Assembly (NCBI RefSeq): GCF_022965805.1
Contig: NC_133105.1
Span: 29,048,277 to 29,112,276, forward strand
Source of the DNA: Primulina eburnea
Lineage: Eukaryota > Streptophyta > Magnoliopsida > Lamiales > Gesneriaceae
Length of the DNA: 64,000 nt
Reading direction: 5' to 3'
In this document: positions 31,990 through 45,800 of the stretch, one piece after another
Layout of the letters: each line of letters starts with the position of its first letter
Position numbering within the stretch: position 1 is the stretch's first letter
Notes under the pieces: model-generated
What the model saw: the letters and a program-made list of their open reading frames with translations, nothing else
Told to the model about the DNA's origin: nothing
Databases searched by the model: none
Translations under genes and position numbers: made by a program

Positions 31990-33838
31990 TGTAAAGCCCA
32001 AGATTCTGGTAGATAGTTGAATATGAAACGCAAGAACAGACGGGGCGAAACGATGCGATAAAATATGAAAATTTGGAATGTGCAACACCGCACTCGCGGT
32101 AGAATTATACCGCACCCGCGGTGCATGGACAGTAGGGTGCCCAAATTTGAGTTTGCAAGACCGCACCCGCGGTCTTAACCATACCGCACCGGCGGTGCTA
32201 AGACCGCACCCTGGTCGTGCAGCGACCGCACCCGCGGTCCTTGAAATTCAGAAAATGATAGGGTGGCCGAGAGCATGGCGCACCCGCGCTCCTTAAGTCA
32301 CCACACCCGCGGTCATGCGTGGAACTTGAAAAATAAGGACACCTGCTCTTGCCATGCAAATCTGATATATGTGTCTTCATTCCACCCATTTCAGATACGG
32401 GAAACAAGGGAAAACTCAGAAGAAGAAGAAAGGTTCCTTGCTTATTAAAATTGATCTTGTGCAAGATTTAGCCACACAAATTATAATCCAAGTTGAAATT
32501 CTTGTTCCTTGCATCGACGGCTACAAGGTAATGTAAGTTTTGTGTAATTCTAACATGTCTCGAATCATAGATGTTGGAGAAATTGTAATATGTTAGTTAT
32601 ATGGGATTCTTGGCATAGTGAGCATCGTATATTCACTATCGGGTTGAATATCGGATGTCATACGCAATTGTTACGATTTTCCAGCATATATTGGCATGAG
32701 ATTATGCAGAGTGTGTGATCTGGTCATAGATATTATGATGATTATGAGTTGAGAATTGCACAATGTTGATATATGATGAGATTTGGATAGACCGGTATTG
32801 AGAAATCATGTCGTTATGCCGTCCGACTGTACCAAGATCATGTATAGAATTAGATAGGTGTTGAATTGAGTTGGGAATTGATATTGTATGTATCTACATT
32901 TCCATTTCAGATTCGTATTGTCAACCGTGACGGCAACTGTGCGACGAAAGGTATAGTACATGTTTTGTTTGGGGAATCACGACTCAAATGAGATCACATT
33001 TGAGTTTCCCAACCAAAATCACATACTTGTTTTATTGTTTATATCTAGATATGATCATGATTGTTTATAGATTTGTTTATAGAACTTGTATACAAATCTT
33101 GCTATGCTTTGTTTACAGATCATGTGGCATTGCATTAGAATGATTATGCTTGTTTACAGATTGTGTATTCATGCATTAAGATAGGACAGTCTGGAGATCA
33201 GGCAGACTTCTAGACGTTCGGCGATATCACAGCTTAGGGGAAGATCACCGCCCCTATTGTAGACGCGGATACAGATCAGGCCGAAGTCTAGGAATAAGAC
33301 GGACAGCACCTCGATTGGGAGGGTAGGTGACAGACAGTGCCGTCTTATTCACAACGGGATCCCTAGAGTTCTAGTCGAGTAGCGTCTAGACATGATTAGA
33401 CTCGCATTGCATGATTATATATGAATGACATTCATAGTAGCATGTTTCATGTTTTAGATTGTTTTAATGCATGTATACATGTTTATACTGGGATTTGTTC
33501 TCACCGATTTTCCGGCTGTTGTTATGTCTGTATGTGTGCATAACAACAGGTGGGGCAGGATCTGGGTCGAGACAGATATGATCGTGTTAGCGTGGAGATC
33601 ACGGGCGTAGCAGATGGACCAGTAGTTGTCTTTTAGTATGTACTGTCTTTTAATACTGGTTAGTTGAGGACATACAGAATAAGACATGTATTGTATGTGG
33701 CATGTTGTAAATTAAATAAAGAATATATGCTTGTTTGGTTACATGTGTTTTTATGTAAAAAAAAAAAAATTTGACTCACGTTTTATAATAACGATCCATT
33801 TAATCCCAAGAAAAAGAATTAGAGCCCGGGTCCCCACA
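31990..33838 (+). repeat. 3' LTR of Ty3 element (1,849 bp)
   Basis: This is the partner of 15967-17815, with about 28 differences by eye. Changes are dense in the motif array (32093-32315), where several motifs are damaged. The stem-loops (33292-33350 and 33516-33549) and AATAAA (33715-33720) are kept. It ends GGGTCCCCACA, followed by the AAAAT duplication and satellite. Confidence 0.96.
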
Positions 33839-36800
33839 AAAATTGTTGTTTTCTACTACTTGTCATCCTCAAACGGATGGACAAACTGAAGTTGTCAATA
33901 GAATTTTGGGAACACTATTGAAATTTCTATGGACTTTATTTTGGGGTTGCCTAGGACTAAGAAGGAGAGAGATTCTATTTTCGCTGTTGTGGATAGATTC
34001 TCTAAGATGGCTCATTTATAGCTTGTCATAAAACCGATGATGCTTCAAACATTGCGGATTTGTTCTTTAGAGAAGTAGCTAGGTTGCATGGCATGTCTAG
34101 GACTATTGTTTCTGGTCGCGATGTTAAATTCTTGAGTTACTTTTGGAAGACTTTATGGGTTAAACTTGGCACAAAATTGTTGTTTTCTACTACTTGTCAT
34201 CCTCAAACGAATGGACAAACTGAAGTTGTCAATAGAACTTTGGGAACACATTTGCGTGCTATTCTTAAAGAGAACTTGGATTGACATTTCTATGGACTTT
34301 ATTTTGGGGTTGCCTAGGACTAAGAAAGGGAGGGATTCTATTTTCGTTGTTGTGGATAGATTCTCTAAGATGACACATTTTATAGCTTGCCATAAAATCG
34401 ATGATGCTTCAAACATTGTGGATTTGTTCTTTAGAGAAGTCGCTAGGTTTCATGGCATGCCTAGGAATATTGTTTCTAGTCGCGATGTTAAATTCTTGAG
34501 TTACTTTTGGAAGACTTTATGGGCTAAACTTGGCACAAAATTTTTGTTTTCTACTACTTGTCATCCTCAAACGGATGGACAAACTGAAGTTGTCAATAGA
34601 ACTTTGGGAACACTTTTGCGTGCTATTCTTAAAAAGAACTTGGATTGACATTTCTATGGACTTTATTTTGGGGTTGCCTAGGACTAAGAAAGGGAAGGAT
34701 TCTATTTTCGCTGTTGTGGATAGATTCTCTAAGATGGCACATTTTATAGCTTGTCATAAAATCGATGATGCTTCAAACATTGCGGATTTGTTCTTTAGAG
34801 AAGTCGTTAGGTTGCATGGCATGCCTAGGACTATTGTTTCTGGTCGCGATGTTAAATTCTTGAGTTACTTTTGGAAGACTTTATGGGCTAAACTTGGCAC
34901 AAAATTGTTGTTTTCTACTACTGGTCATCCTCAAACGGATGGACAAACTGAAGTTGTCAATAGAACTTTGGGAACACTTTTGCGTGCAATTCTTAAAAAG
35001 AACTTGGATTGAAATTTCTATGGACTTTATTTTGGGGTTGCCTAGGACTAAGAAGGAGAGGGATTCTATTTTCACTGTTGTGGATAGATTCACTAAGATG
35101 GCACATTTATAGCTTGTCATAAAACCGATGATGCTTCAAACATTGCGGATTTGTTCTTTAGAGAAGTCGTTAGGTTGCATGGCATGACTAGGAATATTGT
35201 TTCTAATCGCGATGTTAAATTCATGAGTTACTTTTGGAATACTTTATGGGCTAAACTTGGTACAAAATTGTTGTTTTCTACTACTTGTCATCCTCAAACG
35301 GATGGACAAACTGAAGTTGTCAATAGAACTTTGGGAACACTTTTGCGTGCTATTCTTAAAAAGAACTTGGATTGACATTTCTATGGACTTTATTTTGGGG
35401 TTGCCTAGGACAAAGATGGGGAGGGATTCTATTTTTGTTGTTGTGGATAGATTCTCTAAGATGGCACATTTTATAGCTTGTCATAAAACCGATGATGGTT
35501 CAAACATTGCGGATTTGTTCTTTAGAGAAGTCGCTAGGTTGCATGGCATGCCTAGGACTATTGTTTCTGGTCGCGATGTTAAATTCTTGAGTTACTTTTG
35601 GAAGACTTTATGGGCTAAACTTGGAACAAAATTGTTGTTTTCTACTACTTGTCATCCTCAAACGGATGGACAAACTGAAGTTGTCAATAGAACTTTGGGA
35701 ACACTTTTGCGTGCTATTCTTAGAAAGAACTTGGATTGAAATTTCTATGGACTTTATTTTGGGGTTGCCTAGGACTAAGAAGGAGATGGATTCTATTTTC
35801 GCTGTTGTGGATAGATTCTCAAAGATGGCACATTTATAGCTTGTCATAAAACCGATGATGGTTCAAACATTGCGGATTTGTTCTTTAGAGAAGTCGTTAG
35901 GTTGCATGGCATACCTAGGACTATTGTTTCTGATCGCGATGTTATATTCTTGAGTTACTTTTGAAAGACTTTATGGGCTAAACATGGCACAAAATTGTTG
36001 TTTTCTAGTACTTGTCATCCTCAAACGGATGGACAAACTGAAGTTGTCAATAGAACTTTGGGAACACTTTTGCATGCTTTTCTTAAAAAGAACTTGAATT
36101 GACATTTCTATGGACTTTATTTTGGGGTTGTCTTGGACTAAGAAAGGGAAGGATTCTATTTTCGCTGTTGTGGATAGATTCTCTAAGATGGCACATTTTA
36201 TAGCTTGTCATAAAATCGATGATGCTTCAAACATTGCGGATTTGTTCTTTAGAGAAGTCGTTAGGTTGCATGGCATGCCTAGGACTATTGTTTATGGTCG
36301 CGATGTTAAATTCTTGAGTTACTTTTGGAAGACTTTATGGGCTAAACTTGGCACAAAATTGTTGTTTTCTACTACTGGTCATCCTCAAACGGATGGACAA
36401 ACTGAAGTTGTCAATAGAACTTTGGGAACACTTTTGCGTGCAATTCTTAAAAAGAACTTGGATTGAAATTTCTATGGACTTTATTTTGGGGTTGCCTAGG
36501 ACTAAGAAGGAGAGGGATTCTATTTTCACTGTTGTGGATAGATTCACTAAGATGGCACATTTATAGCTTGTCATAAAACCGATGATGCTTCAAACATTGC
36601 GGATTTGTTCTTTAGAGAAGTCGTTAGGTTGCATGGCATGACTAGGAATATTGTTTCTAATCGCGATGTTAAATTCATGAGTTACTTTTGGAATACTTTA
36701 TGGGCTAAACTTGGTACAAAATTGTTGTTTTCTACTACTTGTCATCCTCAAACGGATGGACAAACTGAAGTTGCCAATAGAACTTTGGGAACACTTTTGC

Positions 36801-39800
36801 GTGCTATTCTTAAAAAGAACTTGGATTGAAATTTCTATGGACTTTATTTTGGGGTTGCCTAGGACTAAGAAGGAGAGGGATTCTATTTTCACTGTTGTGG
36901 ATAGATTCTCTAAGATGGCACATTTATAGCTTGTCATAAAACCGATGATGCTTCAAACATTGCGGATTTGTTCTTTAGAGAAGTCGTTAGGTTGCATGGC
37001 ATGACTAGGAATATTGTTTCTAATCGCGATGTTAAATTCATGAGTTACTGTTGGAAAACTTTATGGGCTAAACTTGGTACAAAATTGTTGTTTTCTACTA
37101 CTTGTCATCCTCAAACGGATGGACAAACTGAAGTTGTCAATAGAACTTTGGGAACACTTTTGCGTGCAATTCTTAAAAAGAACTTGGATTGACATTTCTA
37201 TGGACTTTATTTTGGGGTTGCCTAGGACAAAGATGGGGAGGGATTCTATTTTTGTTGTTGTGGATAGATTCTCTAAGATGGCACATTTTATAGCTTGTCA
37301 TAAAACCGATGATGCTTCAAACATTGCGGATTTGTTCTTTAGAGAAGTCGCTAGGTTGCATGGCATGCCTAGGACTATTGTTTCTGGTCGCGATGTTAAA
37401 TTCTTGAGTTACTTTTGGAAGACTTTATGGGCTAAACTTGGCACAAAATTGTTGTTTTCTACTACTTGTCATCCTCAAACGGATGGACAAACTGAAGTTG
37501 TCAATAGAACTTTGGGAACACTTTTGCGTGCTATTCTTAGAAAGAACTTGGATTGAAATTTCTATGGACTTTATTTTGGGGTTGCCTAGGACTAAGAAGG
37601 AGATGGATTCTATTTTCGCTGTTGTGGATAGATTCTCAAAGATGGCACATTTATAGCTTGTCATAAAACCGATGATGGTTCAAACATTGCGGATTTGTTC
37701 TTTAGAGAAGTCGTTAGGTTGCATGGCATACCTAGGACTATTGTTTCTGATCGCGATGTTATATTCTTGAGTTACTTTTGGAAGACTTTATGGGCTAAAC
37801 TTGTCACAAAATTGTTGTTTTCTAGTACTTGTCATCCTCAAACGGATGGACAAACTGAAGTTGTCAATAGAACTTTGGGAACACTTTTGCGTGCTTTTCT
37901 TAAAAAGAACTTGGATTGACATTTCTATGGACTTTATTTTGGGGTTGTCTTGGACTAAGATGGTGAGGGATTCTATTTTTGTTGTTGTGAATAGATTCTC
38001 TAAGATGGCACATTTTATAGCTTGTCATTAAACAGATGATGCTTCAAACATTGCGGATTTGTTCTTTAGAGAAGTCGTTAGATTGCATGGCATGCCTAGG
38101 ACTATTGTTTCTGGTCGCGATGTTAAATTTTTGAGTTACTTTTGGAAGACTACATGGGCTAAACTTGGCACAAAATTGTTGTTTTCTACTACTTGTCATC
38201 CTCAAACGGATTGACAAACTGAAGTTGTCAATAGAACTTTGGGAGCACTTTTGCGTGCTATTCTTAAAAAGAACTTGGATTGACATTTCTATGGACTTTA
38301 TTTTGGGGTTGCCTAGGACTAAAAAAGGGAGGGATTATATTTTTGTTGTTGTGGATAGATTCTCTAAGATGGCACATTTTATAGCTTGTCATAAAATCGA
38401 TGATGCTTCAAACATTGCGGATTTGTTCTTTAGAGAAGTCGCTAGGTTGCATGGCAAGCCTAGGACTATTGTTTCTTGTTGCGATGTTAAATTCTTGACT
38501 TACTTTTGGAAGACTTTATGGGCTAAACTTGGCACAAAATTGTTGTTTTCTACTACTTGTCATCCTCAAACGGATGGACAAACTGAAGTTGTCAATAGAA
38601 CTTTGGGAACACTTTTGCGTGCTATTCTTAAAAAGAACTTGGATTGAAATTTCTATGGACTTTATTTTGGGGTTGCCTAGGACTAAGAAGGAGAGGGATT
38701 CTATTTTCGCTGTTGTGGATAGATTCTCTAAGTTGGCACATTTATAGCTTGTCATAAAACCGATGATGCTTCAAACATTGCGGATTTGTTCTTTAGAGAA
38801 GTCGCTAGGTTGCATGGCATGTCTAGGACTATTGTTTCTGGTCGCGATGTTAAATTCTTGAGTTACTTTTGGAAGACTTTATGGGCTAAACTTGGCATAA
38901 AATTGTTGTTTTCTACTACTTGTCATCCTCAAACGAATGGACAAACTGAAGTTGTCAATAGAACTTGGGAACACATTTGCGTGCTATTCTTAAAAAGAAC
39001 TTGGATTGAAATTTCTATGGACTTTATTTTGGGGTTGCCTAGGACTAAGAAAGGGAGGGATTCTATTTTCGTTGTTGTGGATAGATTCTCTAAGATGGCA
39101 CATTTTATAGCTTGTCATAAAATCGATGATGCTTCAAACATTGTGGATTTGTTCTTTAGAGAAGTCGCTAGGTTTCATGGCATGCCTAGGAATATTGTTT
39201 CTGGTCGCGATGTTAAATTCTTGAGTTACTTTTGGAAGACTTTATGGGCTAAACTTGACACAAAATTGTTGTTTTCTACTACTTGTCATCCTCAAACGGA
39301 TGGACAAACTGAAGTTGTCAATAGAACTTTGGGAACACTTTTGCGTGCTATTCTTAAAAAGAACTTGGATTGACATTTCTATGGACTTTATTTTGGGGTT
39401 GCCTAGGACTAAGAAAGGGAGGGATTCTATTTTCGTTGTTGTGGATAGATTCTCTAAGATGGCACATTTTGTAGCTGGTCATAAAATCGATGATGCTTCA
39501 AACATTGCGGATTTGTTCTTTAGAGAAGTCGTTAGGTTGCATGGCATGCCTAGGACTATTGTTTCTGGTCGCGATGTTAAATTCTTGAGTTACTTTTGGA
39601 AGACTTTATGGGCTAAACTTGGCACAAAATTGTTGTTTTCTACTACTGGTCATCCTCAAACGGATGGACAAACTGAAGTTGTCAATAAAACTTTGGGAAC
39701 ACTTTTGCGTGCTATTCTTAAAAAGAACTTGGATTGAAATTTCTATGGACTTTATTTTGGGGTTGCCTAGGACTAAGAAGGAGAGGGATTCTATTTTCAC

Positions 39801-42800
39801 TGTTGTGGATAGATTCTCTAAGATGGCACATTTATAGCTTGTCATAAAACCGATGATGCTTCAAACATTGCGGATTTGTTCTTTAGAGAAGTCGTTAGGT
39901 TGCATGGCATGACTAGGAATATTGTTTCTAATCGCGATGTTAAATTCATGAGTTACTTTTGGAATACTTTATGGGCTAAACTTGGTACAAAATTGTTGTT
40001 TTCTACTACTTGTCATCCTCAAACGGATGGACAAACTGAAGTTGCCAATAGAACTTTGGGAACACTTTTGCGTGCTATTCTTAAAAAGAACTTGGATTGA
40101 CATTTCTATGGACTTTATTTTGGGGTTGCCTAGGACAAAGATGGGGAGGGATTCTATTTTTGTTGTTGTGGATAGATTCTCTAAGATGGCAAATTTTATA
40201 GCTTGTCATAAAACCGATGATGCTTCAAACATTGCGGATTTGTTCTTTATAGAAGTCGCTAGGTTGCATGGCATGCCTAGGACTATTGTTTCTAGTCGCG
40301 ATGTTAAATTCTTGAGTTACTTTTGGAAGACTTTATGGGCTAAACTTGGCACAAAATTGTTGTTTTCTACTACTTGTCATCCTCAAACGGATGGAAAAAC
40401 TGAAGTTGTCAATAGAACTTTGGGAACACTTTTGCCTGCTATTCTTAGAAATAACTTGGATTTAAATTTCTATGGACTTTATTTTGGGGTTGCCTAGGAC
40501 TAAGAAGGAGATGGATTCTATTTTCGCTGTTGTGGATAGATTCTCAAAGATGGCACATTTATAGCTTGTCATAAAACCGATGATGGTTCAAACATTGCGG
40601 ATTTGTTCTTTAGAGAAGTCGTTAGGTTGCATGGCATACCTAAGACTATTGTTTCTGATCGCGATGTTATATTCTTGAGTTACTTTTCGAAGACTTAATG
40701 GGCTAAACTTGGCACAAAATTGTTGTTTTCTAGTACTTGTCATCCTCAAACGGATGGACAAACTGAAGTTGTCAATAGAACTTTGGGAACACTTTTGCGA
40801 GCTTTTCTTAAAAAGAACTTGAATTGACATTTCTATGGACTTTATTTTGGGGTTGTCTTGGACTAAGATGGGGAGGGATTCTATTTTTGTTGTTGTGAAT
40901 AGATTCTCTTAGATGACACATTTTATAGCTTGTCATAAAACAGATGATGCTTCAAACATTGCGGATTTGTTCTTTAGAGAAGTCGTTAGATTGCATGGCA
41001 TGCCTAGGACTATTGTTTCTGGTCGCGATGTTAAATTTTTGAGTTACTTTTGGAAGACTACATGGGCTAAACTTGGCACAAAATTGTTGTTTTCTACTAC
41101 TTGTCATCCTCAAACGGATTGACAAACTGAAGTTGTCAATAGAACTTTGGGAGCACTTTTGCGTGCTATTCTTAAAAAGAACTTGGATTGACATTTCTAT
41201 GGACTTTATTTTGGGGTTGCCTAGGACTAAAAAAGGGAGGGATTCTATTTTTGTTGTTGTGGATAGATTCTCTAAGATGGCACATTTTATAGCTTGTCAT
41301 AAAATCCATGATGCTTCAAACATTGCGGATTTGTTCTTTAGAGAAGTCGCTAGGTTGCATGGCATGCCTAGGACTATTGTTTCTTGTCGCGATGTTAAAT
41401 TCTTGAGTTACTTTTGGAAGACTTTATGGGCTAAACTTGGCACAAAATTGTTGTTTTCTACTACTGGTCATCCTCAAACGGATGGACAAACTGAAGTTGT
41501 CAATAGAACTTTGGGAACACTTTTGCGTGCTATTCTTAAAAAGAACTTGGATTGAAATTTCTATGGACTTTATTTTGGGGTAGCCTAGGACTAAGAAGGA
41601 GAGGGATTCTATTTTCACTGTTGTGGATAAATTCTCTAAGATGGCACATTTATAGCTTGTCATAAAACCGATGATGCTTCAACATTGCGGATTTGTTCTT
41701 TAGAGAAGTCGTTAGGTTGCATGGAATGACTAGGAATATTGTTTCTAATCGCGATGTTAAATTCATGAGTTACTTTTGGAATAGTTTATGGGCTAAACTT
41801 GGTACAAAATTGTTGTTTTCTACTACTTGTCATCCTCAAACGGATGGACAAACTGAAGTTGTCAATAGAACTTTGGGAACACTTTTGCGTGTTATTCTTA
41901 AAAAGAATTGGATTGACATTTCTATGGACTTTATTTTGGGGTTGCCTAGGACAAAGATGGGGAGGGATTCTATTTTTGTTGTTGTGGATAGATTCTCTAA
42001 GATGGCACATTTTATAGCTTGTCATAAAACCGATGATGCTTCAAACATTGCGGATTTGTTCTTTAGAGAAGTCGCTAGGTTGCATGGCATGCCTAGGACT
42101 ATTGTTTCTGGTCGCGATGTTAAATTCTTGAATTACTTTTGGAAGACTTTATGGGCTAAACTTGGCACAAAATTGTTGTTTTCTACTACTTGTCATCCTC
42201 AAACGGATGGACAAATTGAAGTTGTCAATAGAACTTTGGGAACACTTTTGCGTGCTATTCTTAAAAAGAACTTGGATTGACATTTCTATGGACTTTATTT
42301 TGGCGTTGTCTTGGACTAAGATGTGGAGGGATTCTATTTTTGTTGTTGTGAATAGATTCTCTAAGATGGCACATTTTATAGCTTGTCATTAAACAGATGA
42401 TGCTTCAAACATTGCGGATTTGTTATTTAGAGAAGTCGTTAGATTGCATGGCATGCCTAGGACTATTGTTTCTGGTCGCGATGTTAAATTTTTGAGTTAC
42501 TTTTGGAAGACTACATGGGCTAAAATTGGCACAAAATTGTTGTTTTCTACTACTTGTCATCCTCAAACGGATTGACAAACTGAAGTTGTCAATAGAACTT
42601 TGGGAGCACTTTTGCGTGCTATTCTTAAAAAGAACTTGGATTGACATTTCTATGGACTTTATTTTGGGGTTGCCTAGGACTAAGAAAGGGAGGGATTCTA
42701 TTTTTGTTTTTGTGGATAGATTCTCTAAGATGGCACATTTTATAGCTTGTCATAAAATCGATGATGCTTCAAACATTGCGGATTTGTTCTTTAGAGAAGT

Positions 42801-45800
42801 CGCTAGGTTGCATGGCATGCCTAGGACTATTGTTTCTTGTCGCGATGTTAAATTCTTGACTTACTTTTGGAAGACTTTATGGGCTAAACTTGGCACAAAA
42901 TTGTTGTTTTCTACTACTTGTCATCCTCAAACGGATGGACAAACTGAAGTTGTCAATAGAACTTTGGGAACACTTTTGCGTGCTATTCTTAGAAAGAACT
43001 TGGATTGAAATTTCTATGGACTTTATTTTGGGGTTGCCTAGGAGGACTAAGAAGGAGAGGGATTCTATTTTCGCTGTTGTGGATAGATTCTCTAATATGG
43101 CACATTTATAGCTTGTCATAAAACCGATGATGCTTCAAACATTGCGGATTTGTTCTTTAGAGAAGTCTCTAGGTTGCATGGCATGTCTTGGACTATTGTT
43201 TCTGGTCGCGATGTTAAATTCTTGAGTTACTTTTGGAAGACTTTATGGGCTAAACGTGGCACAAAATTGTTGTTTTCTACTACTTGTCATCCTCAAACGG
43301 ATGGACAAACTGAAGTTGTCAATAGAACTTTGGGAACACTTTTGCGTGCTATTCTTAAAAAGAACTTGGATTGAAATTTCTATGGACTTTATTTTTGGGT
43401 TGCCTAGGACTAAGAAGGAGAGGGATTCTATTTTCACTGTTGTGGATAGATTCTCTAAGATGGCACATTTACAGCTTGTCATAAAACCGATGATGTTTCA
43501 AACATTGCGGATTTGTTCTTTAGAGAAGTCGTTAGGTTGCATGGCATGACTAGGAATATTGTTTCTAATCGCGATGTTAAATTCATGAGTTACTTTTGGA
43601 ATACTTTATGGGCTAAACTTGGTACAAAATTGTTGTTTTCTACTACTTGTCATCCTCAAACAGATGGACAAACTGAAGTTGCCAATATAACTTTGGGAAC
43701 ACTTTTGCGTGCTATTCTTAAAAAGAACTTGGATTGACATTTCTATAGACTTTATTTTGGGGTTGCCTAGGACAAAGATGGGGAGGGATTCTATTTTTGT
43801 TGTTGTGGATAGATTCTCTAAGATGGCAAATTTTATAGCTTGTCATAAAACCGATGATGCTTCAAACATTGCGGATTTGTTCTTTATAGAAGTCGCTAGG
43901 TTGCATGGCATGCCTAGGACTATTGTTTCTGGTCGCGATGTTAAATTCTTGAGTTACTTTTGGAAGACTTTATGGGCTAAACTTGGCACAAAATTGTTGT
44001 TTTCTACAACTGGTCATCCTCAAACGGATGGACAAACTGAAGTTGTCAATAGAACTTTGGGAACACTTTTGCGTGCTTTTCTTAAAAAGAACTTGGATTG
44101 ACATTTCTATGGACTTTATTTTGGGGTTGTCTTGGACTAAGATGGGGAGGGATTCTATTTTTGTTGTTGTGAATAGATTCTCTAAGATGGCACATTTTAT
44201 AGCTTGTCATTAAACAGATGATGCTTCAAACATTGCGGATTTGTTCTTTAGAGAAGTCGTTAGGATTGCATGGCATGCCTAGGACTATTGTTTCTTGTCG
44301 CGATGTTAAATTCTTGAGTTACTTTTGGAAGACTTTATGGGCTAAACTTGGCACAAAATTGTTATTTTCTACTTCTTGTCATCCTCAAACGGATGGACAA
44401 ACTGAAGTTGTCAATAGAACTTTGGGAACACTTTTGCGTGCTATTCTTAGAAAGAACTTGGATTGACATTTCTATGGACTTTATTTTGGGGTTGCCTAGG
44501 AGGACTAAGAAGGAGAGGGATTCTATTTTCGTTGTTGTGGATAGATTCTCTAATATGGCACATTTATAGCTTGTCATAAAACCGATGATGCTTCAAACAT
44601 TGCGGATTTGTTCTTTAGAGAAGTCGCTAGGTTGCATGGCATGCCTAGGACTATTGTTTCTGGTCGCGATGTTAAATTCTTGAGTTACTTTTGGAAGACT
44701 TTATGGGCTAAACGTGGCACAAAATTGTTGTTTTCTACTACTTGTCATCCTCAAACGGATGGACAAACTGAAGTTGTCAATAGAACTTTGGGAACCCTTT
44801 TGCGTGCTATTCTTAGAAAGAACTTGGATTGAAATTTCTATGGACTTTATTTTGGGGTTGCCTAGGAGGACTAAGAAGGAGAGGGATTCTATTTTCGCTG
44901 TTGTGGATAGATTCTCTAATATGGCACATTTATAGCTTGTCATAAAACCGATGATGCTTCAAACATTGCGGATTTGTTCTTTAGAGAAGTCGCTAGGTTG
45001 CATGGCATGTCTAGGACTATTGTTTCTGGTCGCGATGTTAAATTCTTGAGTTACTTTTGGAAGACTTTATGGGCTAAACTTGGCACAAAATTGTTGTTTT
45101 CTACTACTTGTACATCCTCAAACGGATGGACAAACTGAAGTTGTCAATAGAACTTTGGGAACACATTTGCGTGCTATTCTTAAAAAGAACTTGGATTGAC
45201 ATTTCTATGGACTTTATTTTGGGGTTGCCTAGGACTAAGAAAGGGAGGGATTCTATTTTCGTTGTTGTGGATAGATTCTCTAAGATGGCACATTTTATAG
45301 CTTGTCATAAAATCGATGATGCTTCAAACATTGTGGATTTGTTCTTTAGAGAAGTCGCTAGGTTTCATGGCATGCCTAGGAATATTGTTTCTGGTCGCGA
45401 TGTTAAATTCTTGAGTTACTTTTGGAAGACTTTATGGGCTAAACTTGACACAAAATTGTTGTTTTCTACTACTTGTCATCCTCAAACGGATGGACAAACT
45501 GAAGTTGTCAATAGAACTTTGGGAACACTTTTGCGTGCTATTCTTAAAAAGAACTTGGATTGACATTTCTATGGACTTTATTTTGGGGTTGCCTAGGACT
45601 AAGAAAGGGAGGGATTCTATTTTCGTTGTTGTGGATAGATTCTCTAAGATGGCACATTTTGTAGCTGGTCATAAAATCGATGATGCTTCAAACATTGCGG
45701 ATTTGTTCTTTAGAGAAGTCGTTAGGTTGCATGGCATGCCTAGGACTATTGTTTCTGGTCACGATGATAAATTCTTGAGTTACTTTTGGAAGACTTTATG

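Larger units (their letters stand above)
15967..33838 (+). mobile_element. Complete Ty3/gypsy element, pol broken and split by a nested copia element; TSD AAAAT
   Basis: Two 1,849-bp LTRs flank a primer site, gag-protease, reverse transcriptase, RNase H, integrase and a polypurine tract in standard Ty3 order. The target duplication AAAAT is at 15962-15966 and 33839-33843; removing the insertion restores the satellite phrase GGCACAAAATTGTTG. Without the nested copia element (21325-30617 plus one GAAAC) the element is about 8.6 kb. By eye about 28 of 1,849 LTR positions differ (roughly 1.5%). Lesions: an in-frame stop after the protease, a 1-bp frameshift in reverse transcriptase, a stop before the integrase core and a frameshift after it. 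It cannot make a full polyprotein. The integrase tail suggests the Tekay/Del chromovirus group. Confidence 0.96.
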
